From contig CAYYVQ010000034.1 in assembly GCA_964475205.1 (NCBI GenBank), positions 1-29,089 on the forward strand: DNA of 29,089 nucleotides, in the 5' to 3' direction. The stretch's first letter is position 1; each line of letters opens with the position of its first letter. Shown here piece by piece: positions 7,187-14,988 of the stretch. A program made the position numbers and the translations under genes. The DNA comes from CAYSRM01 sp964475205 (GTDB taxonomy: Bacteria > Verrucomicrobiota > Kiritimatiellia > UBA8416 > CAYSRM01). A model generated the notes under the pieces. That model made no database searches, had not been told where the DNA came from, and saw only the letters and a list, made by a program, of their open reading frames with translations.

Positions 7187-8488
7187 ATGATTCTGAGTGA
7201 CAAAGATAAAAAGATGTATTTTGACCGGGCATTGAAAGGTGCGGACTGGTTTGTGAGAACACAGCTTGGTCAATGGCGGGCGCTTACGCATCTTGGGGAC
7301 AACAAGCTTGTCTATGACAACCAGTATTTCCGGTCAGAGCATTTTGAGGGCGAACGGGATCCGAATAAGGATTGGAGTACGGATCGAGGAATAGCGTTCA
7401 ATTCAGACAGAGGCAGATTCCTTTACTATTACTATATGCCGGAAAAAAAATATGTGCCCGGACTCGATTGGACACAGGGACGGGCTCTATTTGTGCTTAC
7501 GGACGCATACAAGGCTACCGGCGACGAACGTTATCTTGAGACAGCGAGGTTTGGAGCTAAATACATCCAGGGACTCCAGGTGACTGACCCATATTACAGC
7601 AAAGGGTTGGGGGCTATCAGGGAGTTGACCCCTGTGGGTAGCGCTTGCGGCATTCTTGATGGAGCGCAGGCTGCGTCCGGTCTTGTCATGCTTGAACAAG
7701 TCAGCAAAGAAGACAACTGGTTGAGGCTTGGCAGGATGTTTGGCGATTTTATTCTCAGGCACTGGGAAAGCGAAGGACTGCCCCTCCACGTGTTTCTCTG
7801 GCCTGAAGAGCGCGTCGATATTACAAAAAAATGCGAGCAATGCATGCAGTATTGCAGCGTTATTCCACTCTGGCATCTTTACAGGAGGACCAGCGAGAAA
7901 AAGTATCTGAAACCTGTCCTGTGGGCGGCCGACGAGATACTGGAGATGCAGCGTCCAGAGGGTGATTTCTGGTGCTGGCGCACACGGGACCCGGATAATC
8001 CTCCCTTGCCCAGCCATCATCAGGGTATCGGCGAAGGCGAAGAAAAATTCAGATTGCGCAACGATGACGGTATGGTCCTGTTGTTGCTGGCGGCATATGA
8101 GGCTACCAGGGAGTCCAGGTATCTTGATGCCTGCGTTAGTTATGCAGACCTGATTGTTTCAGAGATTCCCGAAGAACGACCCTATTGCGTGTTTCCGGTA
8201 AAAGCGAACAATGTGCTGGATATCGGCAGGGCGGCGGGAAAAGACTACAGTGAATGGGTACTGGACAACCTGAAAGAACGTGTGCTGGATTTGCAGGTTC
8301 TGGATAGCGGAGATGCCATGGCTGATGGCGGATTCAGGGGCGAGGATGAGCAGGGCGAAGGGGGTGTTTTCGGGGGCAGATCGCTTGACTACGTTGTGAC
8401 CAGGGTCACATGCTATTCTGCGGGAACGTTGTTCAGGCTCAGTGAGCAGGGAACCGGATCAGGGTTTTCCGTTTGGGGGCTGGGATAG
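7187..8488 (+). CDS. Glycosidase-like protein with (alpha/alpha) barrel fold
   Basis: A 433-aa soluble protein without a signal peptide, thus probably cytoplasmic. The sequence shows the repeated helical-hairpin pattern of six-hairpin glycosidases: ATGDERYLETARFGAKYI, TSEKKYLKPVLWAADEILEMQ and TRESRYLDACVSYADLIV, spaced roughly 120 to 170 residues apart, with aromatic- and acid-rich loops between them (GDFWCWRTRDPDNPP, and RNDDGMVLLLLAA). This is the layout of alpha/alpha-toroid enzymes such as unsaturated glycuronyl hydrolases (GH88/GH105) and related sugar epimerases. I do not see a motif that fixes the family or substrate. Start ATG 7187 follows GGGAGG at ideal spacing. It is a single gene whose stop faces the thymidine phosphorylase stop 34 bp away. 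Together with two Gfo/Idh dehydrogenases in the window it suggests a carbohydrate-degrading lifestyle. Confidence 0.65.
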   Translation: MILSDKDKKMYFDRALKGADWFVRTQLGQWRALTHLGDNKLVYDNQYFRSEHFEGERDPNKDWSTDRGIAFNSDRGRFLYYYYMPEKKYVPGLDWTQGRALFVLTDAYKATGDERYLETARFGAKYIQGLQVTDPYYSKGLGAIRELTPVGSACGILDGAQAASGLVMLEQVSKEDNWLRLGRMFGDFILRHWESEGLPLHVFLWPEERVDITKKCEQCMQYCSVIPLWHLYRRTSEKKYLKPVLWAADEILEMQRPEGDFWCWRTRDPDNPPLPSHHQGIGEGEEKFRLRNDDGMVLLLLAAYEATRESRYLDACVSYADLIVSEIPEERPYCVFPVKANNVLDIGRAAGKDYSEWVLDNLKERVLDLQVLDSGDAMADGGFRGEDEQGEGGVFGGRSLDYVVTRVTCYSAGTLFRLSEQGTGSGFSVWGLG

Positions 8489-8522
8489 AAGCTGCAGGCA
8501 TCCGGCAGGCGACCCGCGGATT

Positions 8523-9827
8523 TTAGATGATAGCCCTGATAAGGGCAGACGAAGGACTCTCTGCCTTTTCGGATATTTCGAAGGCGCTTTCAATGTAAGC
8601 GGATGCTTCACGGAGAGATGTTTTGTCGCAGGCGTGAATTATTGCCAGGGTTTGATCTTTTTCAACATATTCACCTGTTTTGACTATGTGTGAGACACCT
8701 GCCGCATGGTTTACGGTATCATCGACGCTTTTGCGTCCGGCTCCGAGGGACAATACGGCTTTTCCTATGGCCCGCGCATCAGCTTTCGTGATCCAGCCCG
8801 ATATGGTTGCGGCAATTGTCTTTTGAATTTTTGCGGAAGGCAGGAGGGAAGGGTCGTCTATTACTCTCAGGTCTCCATCATGTAGACGGACCATTTGTTT
8901 GAACTTTTCAAAGGCTGCGCCTGATGCAAGGGTTTTTCTGAGTTTTTCGGATATTTCTTTTTTGTGCTGCCCGACGCCGGACATCAGGAGCATTTGAGAT
9001 GCAAGGCTGATCGTGATTTCGGAAAGGTCCTGCGGGCCGTTGTTCTGCAGGGTTTGGATCGATTCTGCGACTTCAAGGGCGTTGCCCGCAGCGCGTCCAA
9101 GCGGCTGGTTCATATCGGTTATAAGGGCTGACATTTTTCTGTCCATCCTTCTGCCGATTTCAATCATCAGAGCGGCCAGTCTTTTGGCTTCGGCCTCTGT
9201 CTGCATGAATGCGCCGGAACCGCATTTGACATCCAGAACGAGTGTTTCAGAGCCTTCGGCAAGTTTCTTTGACATTATGCTTGCGGCGATCAACGGAATT
9301 GACGGAACTGTGCCTGTTACGTCCCGAAGGGCATAGAGCTTTTTGTCAGCGGGAACAATGTCGGAAGTCTGCCCCGTTATAGAGCATCCGCATCCGGCGA
9401 TGGTATCCAGGAATTCCTTCATGGAAAGATCTGTTCGATAACCGGGAATCGATTCCAGTTTATCAAGAGTGCCGCCGGTAATCCCCAGGCCCCGTCCTGA
9501 AATCATTGGAACGGCTACATTATGGCACGCGACAAGCGGGGCAAGTATGAGAGACACCTTATCTCCGATTCCGCCGGTCGAGTGTTTGTCGGCTGTTGGA
9601 AGTTTTATGGAAGATGTATCGACAAGCGCGCCTGAGCGCATCATCGCTTCGGTCATGGCAGTAGTTTCATATGAAGTCATGCCTTGGAAAAAGACCGCCA
9701 TCGCGAAGGCGCTCGCCTGGTAGTCGGGCACGGAACCGTCTGCGAATCCGGATATGAAGGCTTGAATTTCCCTTTCTGACAAACTATAGCCATCGCGTTT
9801 TTTTTCAATTATCCATTGTGGAAGCAT
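8523..9827 (-). CDS. deoA: Thymidine phosphorylase / pyrimidine-nucleoside phosphorylase
   Basis: Cleaves thymidine or other pyrimidine nucleosides with phosphate to the free base and (deoxy)ribose-1-phosphate. The 434-aa length is typical. Family marks include ADKHSTGGIGDKVSL (about 79-93, with the active-site Lys-His-Ser-Thr and phosphate loop) and the signature SGRGLGITGGTLDKLESIPGY (110-130), in which the position usually His (GLGHTGG) is Ile. The run VPADKKLYALRDVTGTV and KCGSGAF follow in order, and the C-terminal alpha/beta domain is complete. Whether it prefers thymidine (DeoA) or several pyrimidines (Pdp) is not decided by what I can see. The start at ATG 9827 has only a weak ribosome site. 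It lies 29 bp after pheA on the same strand, so the two are probably co-transcribed. Confidence 0.9.
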   Translation of the reverse strand: MLPQWIIEKKRDGYSLSEREIQAFISGFADGSVPDYQASAFAMAVFFQGMTSYETTAMTEAMMRSGALVDTSSIKLPTADKHSTGGIGDKVSLILAPLVACHNVAVPMISGRGLGITGGTLDKLESIPGYRTDLSMKEFLDTIAGCGCSITGQTSDIVPADKKLYALRDVTGTVPSIPLIAASIMSKKLAEGSETLVLDVKCGSGAFMQTEAEAKRLAALMIEIGRRMDRKMSALITDMNQPLGRAAGNALEVAESIQTLQNNGPQDLSEITISLASQMLLMSGVGQHKKEISEKLRKTLASGAAFEKFKQMVRLHDGDLRVIDDPSLLPSAKIQKTIAATISGWITKADARAIGKAVLSLGAGRKSVDDTVNHAAGVSHIVKTGEYVEKDQTLAIIHACDKTSLREASAYIESAFEISEKAESPSSALIRAII

Positions 9828-9856
9828 AGAGCGGTTACTCTGTTTCTTTATTTATA

Positions 9857-10702
9857 TCAGGAGCGGTATGGTTTACGGCGGGGATAGGATGCCACCACCC
9901 TGAGGCTGGCGCTCTTTTTTCTTGCCAGTCTCAAGGCTTGCTTAACTTGCGGCCGGCTGATGCCGCCTTCAATGTCTACGAGAAAGGCGTATTGCCGCGG
10001 GCATCCCCTGATAGGCCGGGATATCAGGCGGCTGAGATTGACATTCTGAGATTTAAAAGTTTCGAGAAAGTCGCAAAGCCCGCCGGGTGTGTTCAGTACG
10101 CGAACTGCAAGGGTGGTTTTTTCAGGTTTCTCAGGTTCAGTCTTTGTGCCTGATAAAACGAGAAAGAGTGTAACATTGGGGAGGTCTGCTTCCACCGGGT
10201 ATCTCAGGACGTTCAGGTTATAGAGTCTGGCAAGATGTCTGCCGCCGAGCGCTGCGGCATTCATTTCTCCTGCGGCGCGCAATGCCGCCGCTGCAGTGCT
10301 TGCGACAACGCGGTGTTCAACTCCTTTCAGGTTGGCCTTCAGCCAGGTATTGCAATGCTCCAGAGGAGCGAAATGTGAATACAGGGTTTTTATTTTTTCG
10401 CCCTTGCGTCCGAGCAGGGCTATCTGGACGTTAAGAGTTAGTTCTTCATCGATATAGACCCGGGGCTTGTTTTCCAGAAGAATATCAATTGTCTCGTAAA
10501 TGGCGCCGCCTGAAGAATTCTCGATCGGCACTATCGCCTTTCGATGCCTGTTGCCGCTGATGTGCTGGCATACGTCCAGGATGGTGGGCAAAGCAATTTC
10601 TTTGTTTTTCTTTCCGAACCGTTTTTCGGCAACAAGATGGGAAAATGTTCCCCTTGGGCCAAGGTACGCCACTTCAATACTGTCAGGATTATGCCTTGTC
10701 AT
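9857..10702 (-). CDS. pheA: Prephenate dehydratase with ACT domain, atypical motifs
   Basis: Converts prephenate to phenylpyruvate in phenylalanine synthesis. The 281-aa product has the dehydratase domain (VAYLGPRGTFSH at 11-22, VPIENSSGGAIYETIDILL at 58-76, SHFAPLEHCNTWL at 109-121) and a C-terminal ACT domain (about 197-270), the usual Phe-binding regulator. Two normally well-conserved motifs are altered: the catalytic Thr-Arg-Phe reads TLF at 178-180, and the ACT-domain ESRP reads ISRP at 227-230; GALV appears as GGLC. Activity or feedback control may therefore differ. No chorismate mutase domain is present. I start at ATG 10702, where homology begins, rather than at 10825. It is divergent from the GGQ factor gene and followed by deoA. 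Confidence 0.85.
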   Translation of the reverse strand: MTRHNPDSIEVAYLGPRGTFSHLVAEKRFGKKNKEIALPTILDVCQHISGNRHRKAIVPIENSSGGAIYETIDILLENKPRVYIDEELTLNVQIALLGRKGEKIKTLYSHFAPLEHCNTWLKANLKGVEHRVVASTAAAALRAAGEMNAAALGGRHLARLYNLNVLRYPVEADLPNVTLFLVLSGTKTEPEKPEKTTLAVRVLNTPGGLCDFLETFKSQNVNLSRLISRPIRGCPRQYAFLVDIEGGISRPQVKQALRLARKKSASLRVVASYPRRKPYRS

Positions 10703-10826
10703 TTTCTGCCTTGAGATATTTAATTTTCCCGTTACCGTATCACGTTGCACAGTGAGCGGGCAAGCAAAAGCGCAAAGAGCTTCCTGTGTTTGAATGCCGG
10801 ACTGATGAAACCTAAAAAGGTGCAAC
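10703..10826. promoter_or_regulatory. Divergent intergenic region between pheA and GGQ-factor gene
   Basis: These 124 bp separate two genes reading outward and must hold their promoters or be transcribed leader. I see no convincing -35/-10 pair, leader peptide or T-box. The only clear signal is the AAAAGG ribosome site before GTG 10827. Confidence 0.4.
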
Positions 10827-11246
10827 GTGGATCAATACATAAGCGGAGCAAAACAAGCCAGGCTTGCGAAGAGAATGGCTGAGCTGGGAATCGGCGAAGA
10901 TCAACTCGATGAAAAGTTCATCCTGGGTTCGGGAAAAGGCGGCCAGAAGATCAATAAGACAGCCTCTTGTGTTCAGTTGCGTCATAAGGGGCACGGCATT
11001 GAAGTAAGATGCCAGAAGTCCCGTTCGCGCGCTATGAACCGGTATTTTGCCAGAAAAGAACTTTGCGATAAGATCGAAGATAAAATCGAGGGGCGAAAGT
11101 CGGCAAAGAGGCGGAAAGAGGAGAAGATCAGACGGCAGAAAAGGCGCAGGAGCAGAAAGCAGAAAGCAAAGATGCTGGAAGAAAAAAGAAAACGCTCGGG
11201 AACAAAAGCGCTTAGGCGTAATGTTGATATGGACAGGGAGATGTAA
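10827..11246 (+). CDS. GGQ-domain peptide-release / ribosome-rescue factor
   Basis: A 139-aa protein consisting of only the catalytic domain of class I release factors: LGSGKGGQKINKTASCVQLRH at 33-53, with the GGQ (38-40) that triggers peptidyl-tRNA hydrolysis, followed by IEVRCQKSRSRAMNRYFARKEL. It lacks the codon-recognition domain of RF1/RF2, so it should hydrolyse peptidyl-tRNA without reading a stop codon, as ArfB or mitochondrial mtRF-R (C12orf65) proteins do. The C-terminal 50 residues are extremely basic and helical (KRRKEEK, RRQKRRRSRKQK), which in ArfB-type factors is the tail that enters the empty mRNA channel. The start is GTG 10827 with AAAAGG upstream. Its stop abuts the uppP start with no gap, so the two are translationally linked. 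ArfB orthology is likely but not certain; the resemblance around the GGQ is closer to the C12orf65-type. Confidence 0.8.
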   Translation: MDQYISGAKQARLAKRMAELGIGEDQLDEKFILGSGKGGQKINKTASCVQLRHKGHGIEVRCQKSRSRAMNRYFARKELCDKIEDKIEGRKSAKRRKEEKIRRQKRRRSRKQKAKMLEEKRKRSGTKALRRNVDMDREM

Positions 11247-12050
11247 ATGGAATCTTTATTAAAAGTGATTATCCTTGCGGTAATCCAGGGGTTGACTGAG
11301 TTTCTTCCAGTCAGCAGTTCAGGGCATCTTGCGCTGGCAAAACATTATCTTGGGTTATCTGTGCCGGGCGCACTGCTCGAGGTCAGTCTTCATTTCGGCA
11401 CCTTGCTGGCAATTGTTTTTTATTACCATAGAAGCATCAGCAGGATGGTTAGTGGAGCGATTAAGGGAAACAACGGCTCGAGAAGATACCTGTCTACCAT
11501 ACTGGTAAGCATGATTCCGGCTGCGGTTTTATATTATTTCTATGCTGATGGAATCGAAGCGCTTTTTTGCAAACCGATATTTTCCGCTGCCATGCTTTGT
11601 GTTACCGGCTTAATGCTTTTATTTTCGAGGTTTATTCCGGATGGAGAAAACAGGAGCATCACTACGGGAAAGGGCCTGGGAGTAGGAATTGCGCAGGCGC
11701 TGGCAATAATGCCCGGGATCAGCCGGTCGGGCATAACGATTGTGACGGCGCGGTCTATGGGTATCGAAAAGAAGGAAGCCGCGCGTTTTTCGTTTCTGAT
11801 GGCAATGCCGGTGCTGGCGGGCGCCGGCGCGCTTCAGTTGCCGAATGTTGCCGATGGACAGACCGGCGACATGACTGTTTTATCAATTGTTGTGGGGGTA
11901 ATAGTGGCCGCGGTTGTCGGCTATGGCGCAATATTGTTATTGCTTAAGGCATTGTCAAGGCGTTGTTTCTGGCTGTTTGGTTTGTATTGTTGCGTAGCAG
12001 GTGCGGTGAGTTTGATGTTGGAGGTTCTTGGAGAATCGCTCAAAGTGTGA
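11247..12050 (+). CDS. uppP: Undecaprenyl-diphosphatase (BacA/UppP)
   Basis: Integral membrane enzyme that dephosphorylates undecaprenyl pyrophosphate, recycling the lipid carrier for peptidoglycan synthesis and giving bacitracin resistance. The 267-aa product is of normal length with about eight hydrophobic segments. Both signature motifs are intact: LTEFLPVSSSGHL at 16-28 and PGISRSG at 156-162, which supply the catalytic Glu, Ser, His and Arg residues. ATG 11247 directly follows the TAA of the GGQ-factor gene, and its ribosome site (GGGAG) lies inside that gene. The next gene starts 77 bp downstream on the same strand. Confidence 0.95.
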   Translation: MESLLKVIILAVIQGLTEFLPVSSSGHLALAKHYLGLSVPGALLEVSLHFGTLLAIVFYYHRSISRMVSGAIKGNNGSRRYLSTILVSMIPAAVLYYFYADGIEALFCKPIFSAAMLCVTGLMLLFSRFIPDGENRSITTGKGLGVGIAQALAIMPGISRSGITIVTARSMGIEKKEAARFSFLMAMPVLAGAGALQLPNVADGQTGDMTVLSIVVGVIVAAVVGYGAILLLLKALSRRCFWLFGLYCCVAGAVSLMLEVLGESLKV

Positions 12051-12127
12051 TTTCTGCTATACAGACCGGCGCTTTCTGTTTTATTGTGTCGGGCATATCA
12101 AAACACATAACAGCCGGGAGACAGTAT

Positions 12128-13354
12128 ATGAGCAAGGAATTAGCCTTTGTTTTAATAAATCCACACACTATTGCAAAGTCCCGCACCGGCGGTGTCATTG
12201 CGAGGTATATCGGCCGAACGGATCTCAGGCTCGTCGGTGCGAGAATGTTCGGGCCGGGCTCCGAGCTGGTGGAAAAGCACTCGCAGCTTGTGCGAGGCTC
12301 CGATGCAGGTGACCAAAGCGCCAGGGAACTGATTGCCGACTATGTGCTTGCGGAGTATGCCCCCGACAAGGCCACCGGCAAACGCCGCAGGGTCATGCTG
12401 CTTCTGTTCGAAGGTGAAGACGCGATTGCAAAAATATGGAAAGTCACCGGCGCTGCAACTTTGAGTATGGGCAGCGGAGAAACAATACGCGACACATACG
12501 GTGATTATATTTTGGATGAGAATAACAATGTCAGGTATTTTGAACCCGCGGTGCTGGTGGCGCAGACAAAGAAAATGGCCGCTGCGACTTTACAGCTCTG
12601 GAGCAGGTATTCAGAGTCTGACGGGGGAATAATTCATTCCGCTATAGATGTTAAGGGCGGCCCTAAAAATGAGAGGACGCTGGTTTTGCTTAAACCTGAC
12701 AATTTCAGGCGACAGAGCGCGCGACCTGGAAATATTATAGATCTTCTCTCGATATCGGGTCTGCGGATTGTTGGCGCAAAGAAATTCTGTATGACTGTTG
12801 ACCAGGCAGAGAGATTTTATGGCCCGGTTAAAGCTGCTTTACAAAAGAAGTTCGGAAGTATCGGGTCGAAGCGGGCAGCAGACGCGCTTTCTCAAGAGTT
12901 TGGGTTTCCTGTGCCGGAAGATGCCGTTGAGGCTTTATGCGAAAGGCTGGCTCCAATTTTTGCGGAAACACAGTTTGAAAGCATAGTTAAGTTTATGACA
13001 GGTTTCTTTCCCTCGGAATGCGCGGACTCGGAAAAGAAGCGGGCCGGCAAGGAAGACTGTCTTGCCCTTGCATACGAAGGCGAGGATGCGGTGGAAAAAA
13101 TCAGGGGGATTCTCGGAGAGACCGATCCGAGCAAGGCCCGTCCCGGATCGGTGCGGCGGGAATTCGGCAGTGATATCATGGTTAATGCGGCTCATGCATC
13201 TGATTCTCTTGAAAATGCCCGCAGAGAGATGGAGATTATTGACATAGAGGAAGAGGCTGTATCAGGATGGGTTAACAGGCACTATGGAGGACCGATTGCA
13301 AAAGCTAAAGAGATAAAGAAATCTTTGCCCAGGTCGCGGGGAGGCAATGCTTAG
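12128..13354 (+). CDS. Tandem nucleoside diphosphate kinase-like protein
   Basis: A 408-aa protein with two regions related to nucleoside diphosphate kinase, about three times the family's usual 140 residues. Region 1 (about 1-150) begins LAFVLINPHTI and includes LLLFEGEDAIAKIWKVTG and IRDTYGDYI, but at the place of the catalytic motif it has EPAVLVAQT, with no active-site His. Region 2 (about 183-390) begins TLVLLKPDN and ends with CLALAYEGEDAVEKIRGILGETDP, RPGSVRREFGSDIMVNAAHASDS; His356 lies in NAAHASDS, corresponding to NxxHGSDS. Between them region 2 has an insertion of about 90 residues with helical character (about 225-305). The start is ATG 12128, with GGGAG upstream; the frame is open further back but overlaps uppP. 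The probable role is phosphate transfer between nucleotides by the C-terminal half, with the N-terminal half degenerate. It could also be a regulatory homolog. Confidence 0.7.
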   Translation: MSKELAFVLINPHTIAKSRTGGVIARYIGRTDLRLVGARMFGPGSELVEKHSQLVRGSDAGDQSARELIADYVLAEYAPDKATGKRRRVMLLLFEGEDAIAKIWKVTGAATLSMGSGETIRDTYGDYILDENNNVRYFEPAVLVAQTKKMAAATLQLWSRYSESDGGIIHSAIDVKGGPKNERTLVLLKPDNFRRQSARPGNIIDLLSISGLRIVGAKKFCMTVDQAERFYGPVKAALQKKFGSIGSKRAADALSQEFGFPVPEDAVEALCERLAPIFAETQFESIVKFMTGFFPSECADSEKKRAGKEDCLALAYEGEDAVEKIRGILGETDPSKARPGSVRREFGSDIMVNAAHASDSLENARREMEIIDIEEEAVSGWVNRHYGGPIAKAKEIKKSLPRSRGGNA

Positions 13355-13410
13355 CCTGATCTATTCGTCAACTTTTCGGAATAATGTACAAGTCGTTTGC
13401 TGATATTTTT

Positions 13411-13500
13411 TTACCACTGATTGCACGGATAACACGGATTTCTGTTTTATATCCATCATTCTTATACTTTATCCGTGTAATCAGTGTTCTCCGTGGTTAA
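13411..13500. repeat. Intergenic inverted repeat upstream of the aminotransferase
   Basis: CACTGATTGCACGGATAA (13415-13432) and TTATCCGTGTAATCAGTG (13469-13486) are inverted copies with one mismatch, and flanking TTTACCAC / CCGTGGTTAA extends the symmetry. It fills the middle of the 190-bp gap between the NDK-like and aminotransferase genes. Sequences of this style (CACGGAT...ATCCGTG) occur as intergenic repeats in many environmental bacterial genomes. There is no T-run after it. Confidence 0.7.
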
Positions 13501-13544
13501 ACTTCCTTCTGGTGAATAAGTCGGGTTAGAAAGGCGAGGTCAAA

Positions 13545-14720
13545 ATGGGGACTGTAAAACGACTCAATTTAAATGTGAGCGGGATCACTCCATCGGCAAC
13601 ACTCAAAATCAGTGCGAAAGCCAGGGAGATGGCGGCGCAAGGTCAGAAGGTGTGCAGCCTTTCGGCGGGGGAGCCGGACTTCGGAACACCCGGACATATT
13701 GTCGAGGCGGCACAGGATGCTCTTGCCGACGGTCAGACAAAGTACTCGCCTGCGCCCGGACTCGCGCAGCTCAGGGATTTAATCGCTGCAAAACTTTTTA
13801 AAGATAACGGGCTGAAATACGAACTTTCGCAGATTGTAGTGAGCAACGGCGCAAAACAGTCGCTCTTTAATGCTATTCTTGCAATCTGCTCCGAAGGTGA
13901 TGAAATTATTGTCCCCGAACCCTACTGGTTGAGCTATCCCGAGATGGTGAGAGTAGCCGGCGGCAAAACGGTTACGGTTCCGACGTCGCTTGAAAACGCT
14001 TTCAAAATGACCCCTGGCGACCTTGAGAAAGCAGTCACTTCGCGAACCAGGGCATTGATTCTTAATACACCGTCTAATCCTACCGGTTCTGCGTATACCA
14101 AAGAGGAGCTGCAGGGCATTTGTGAAGTCTGCGTTGCCAGGGATATTTACATAATCTCTGATGAAATTTATGAAAAGATCATTTACGAGGGCATGATCCA
14201 CACAAGCGCAGGAAGCCTGTCAGCGGACGTCCTTGCTAAGACCATTACCGTCAATGGGTTCAGCAAGTCCTATGCAATGACAGGGTGGCGTCTTGGATAT
14301 ATGGCTGCCCCCGAAGAAGTAGCCGCGGCCTGCCGGGGCCTGCAGAGTCACAGCACGTCCGGTCCGAATACTTTTGCCCAGTACGGAGCCATTGCGGCGC
14401 TGACCGGGAGTCAGAGTTGCCTGGATGAGCGTCTGACGGCTTTTACTGAACGCCGTGACACTCTTTATGAAAGGCTTAACGGGATTGAAGGCATGAAATG
14501 CTTTAAACCTATGGGCGCCTTCTATATGTTCCCGGACATCTCAGGTTTCGGAATAGGTTCGATTGAATTTGCCGAACGGCTGCTGGATCGTGAAAAGGTT
14601 GCGCTGATTCCGGGGATGCCTTTTGGCAGTGATTCCAATGTTCGGCTGTCATACGCATGCAGCCTTGACACTATCAACGAGGCGATGGACCGGATAGAGC
14701 GGTTTGTGGCCAGCCTTTGA
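13545..14720 (+). CDS. aspC: Class I aspartate-type aminotransferase
   Basis: PLP-dependent transaminase, 391 aa, cytoplasmic, probably moving amino groups between aspartate and 2-oxoglutarate or prephenate. The fold-type I landmarks are in order: SLSAGEPDFGTP near residue 38, NTPSNPTG (N178) for substrate and PLP binding, SDEIYE (D206, Y209), and the PLP lysine K241 in GFSKSYAMTGWRLGY. The C-terminal RLSYACS carries the Arg that holds the alpha-carboxylate. It resembles the subgroup that in several phyla doubles as aspartate/prephenate aminotransferase; with pheA nearby on the other strand, an aromatic amino acid role is possible but not shown. A ribosome site (GAGGT) precedes ATG 13545. The stop TGA lies directly at the edge of the inverted repeat around tRNA-Leu. 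Confidence 0.9.
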   Translation: MGTVKRLNLNVSGITPSATLKISAKAREMAAQGQKVCSLSAGEPDFGTPGHIVEAAQDALADGQTKYSPAPGLAQLRDLIAAKLFKDNGLKYELSQIVVSNGAKQSLFNAILAICSEGDEIIVPEPYWLSYPEMVRVAGGKTVTVPTSLENAFKMTPGDLEKAVTSRTRALILNTPSNPTGSAYTKEELQGICEVCVARDIYIISDEIYEKIIYEGMIHTSAGSLSADVLAKTITVNGFSKSYAMTGWRLGYMAAPEEVAAACRGLQSHSTSGPNTFAQYGAIAALTGSQSCLDERLTAFTERRDTLYERLNGIEGMKCFKPMGAFYMFPDISGFGIGSIEFAERLLDREKVALIPGMPFGSDSNVRLSYACSLDTINEAMDRIERFVASL

Positions 14721-14765
14721 TTGGCCTCTGCCCGCCTGCTTGCTTGCGAAGCTTGTTACGGCTGG

Positions 14766-14786
14766 GAACCCGCAAGACGCGGGTTC
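14766..14786. terminator. Hairpin downstream of tRNA-Leu
   Basis: GAACCCGC and GCGGGTTC form a perfect 8-bp stem with loop AAGAC, 14 bp beyond the 3' end of the minus-strand tRNA. There is no T-run, so it may stabilise or process the transcript rather than end it. Confidence 0.35.
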
Positions 14787-14799
14787 TCGTCACGTGATA

Positions 14800-14880
14800 T
14801 GGGCGAGGCGGGACTCGAACCCGCATGCCATAAGGCACTAGCTCCTAAGGCTAGCGTGTCTGCCGTTCCACCACTCGCCC
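14800..14880 (-). tRNA. tRNA-Leu (anticodon UAG)
   Basis: On the minus strand the sequence folds as a class II tRNA: acceptor GGGCGAG/CTCGCCC, an anticodon stem CTAGC/GCTAG with loop CTTAGGA and anticodon TAG, a long variable arm (TGCC TTAT GGCA) and a T arm GCGGG-TTCGAGT-CCCGC. The discriminator base is A (14800), as is usual for leucine. The 3' CCA is not encoded. The long variable arm and UAG anticodon identify it as the reader of CUA/CUN leucine codons. Confidence 0.97.
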
Positions 14881-14988
14881 GGAAGACTCGTCATCGGCAA
14901 TAATATCCGCCTTCACAAATGACCCGCCGCAAGCTTCGCAAGCAGGCGGGCAGGCCAATATGCCTGATGACAATAAGCAATGACCAAT

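Larger units (their letters stand above)
14723..14956. repeat. Inverted repeat bracketing tRNA-Leu
   Basis: The left arm (14723-14755) and right arm (14930-14956) are inverted copies sharing TGCCCGCCTGCTTGC and GCGAAGCTTG; the left arm has an extra TTGC. A TTGG / CCAA extension continues the symmetry. Each arm also folds locally (GCTT/AAGC; the right arm adds CCCGCC 14923-14928 with GGCGGG 14945-14950). The repeat separates the aminotransferase, the tRNA and the end of the hydrogenase operon. Confidence 0.7.

Noticed and set aside
14766..14786. Intrinsic terminator of the tRNA or aminotransferase
   Set aside because: An excellent stem but no T-run on either strand, so listed only with low confidence.
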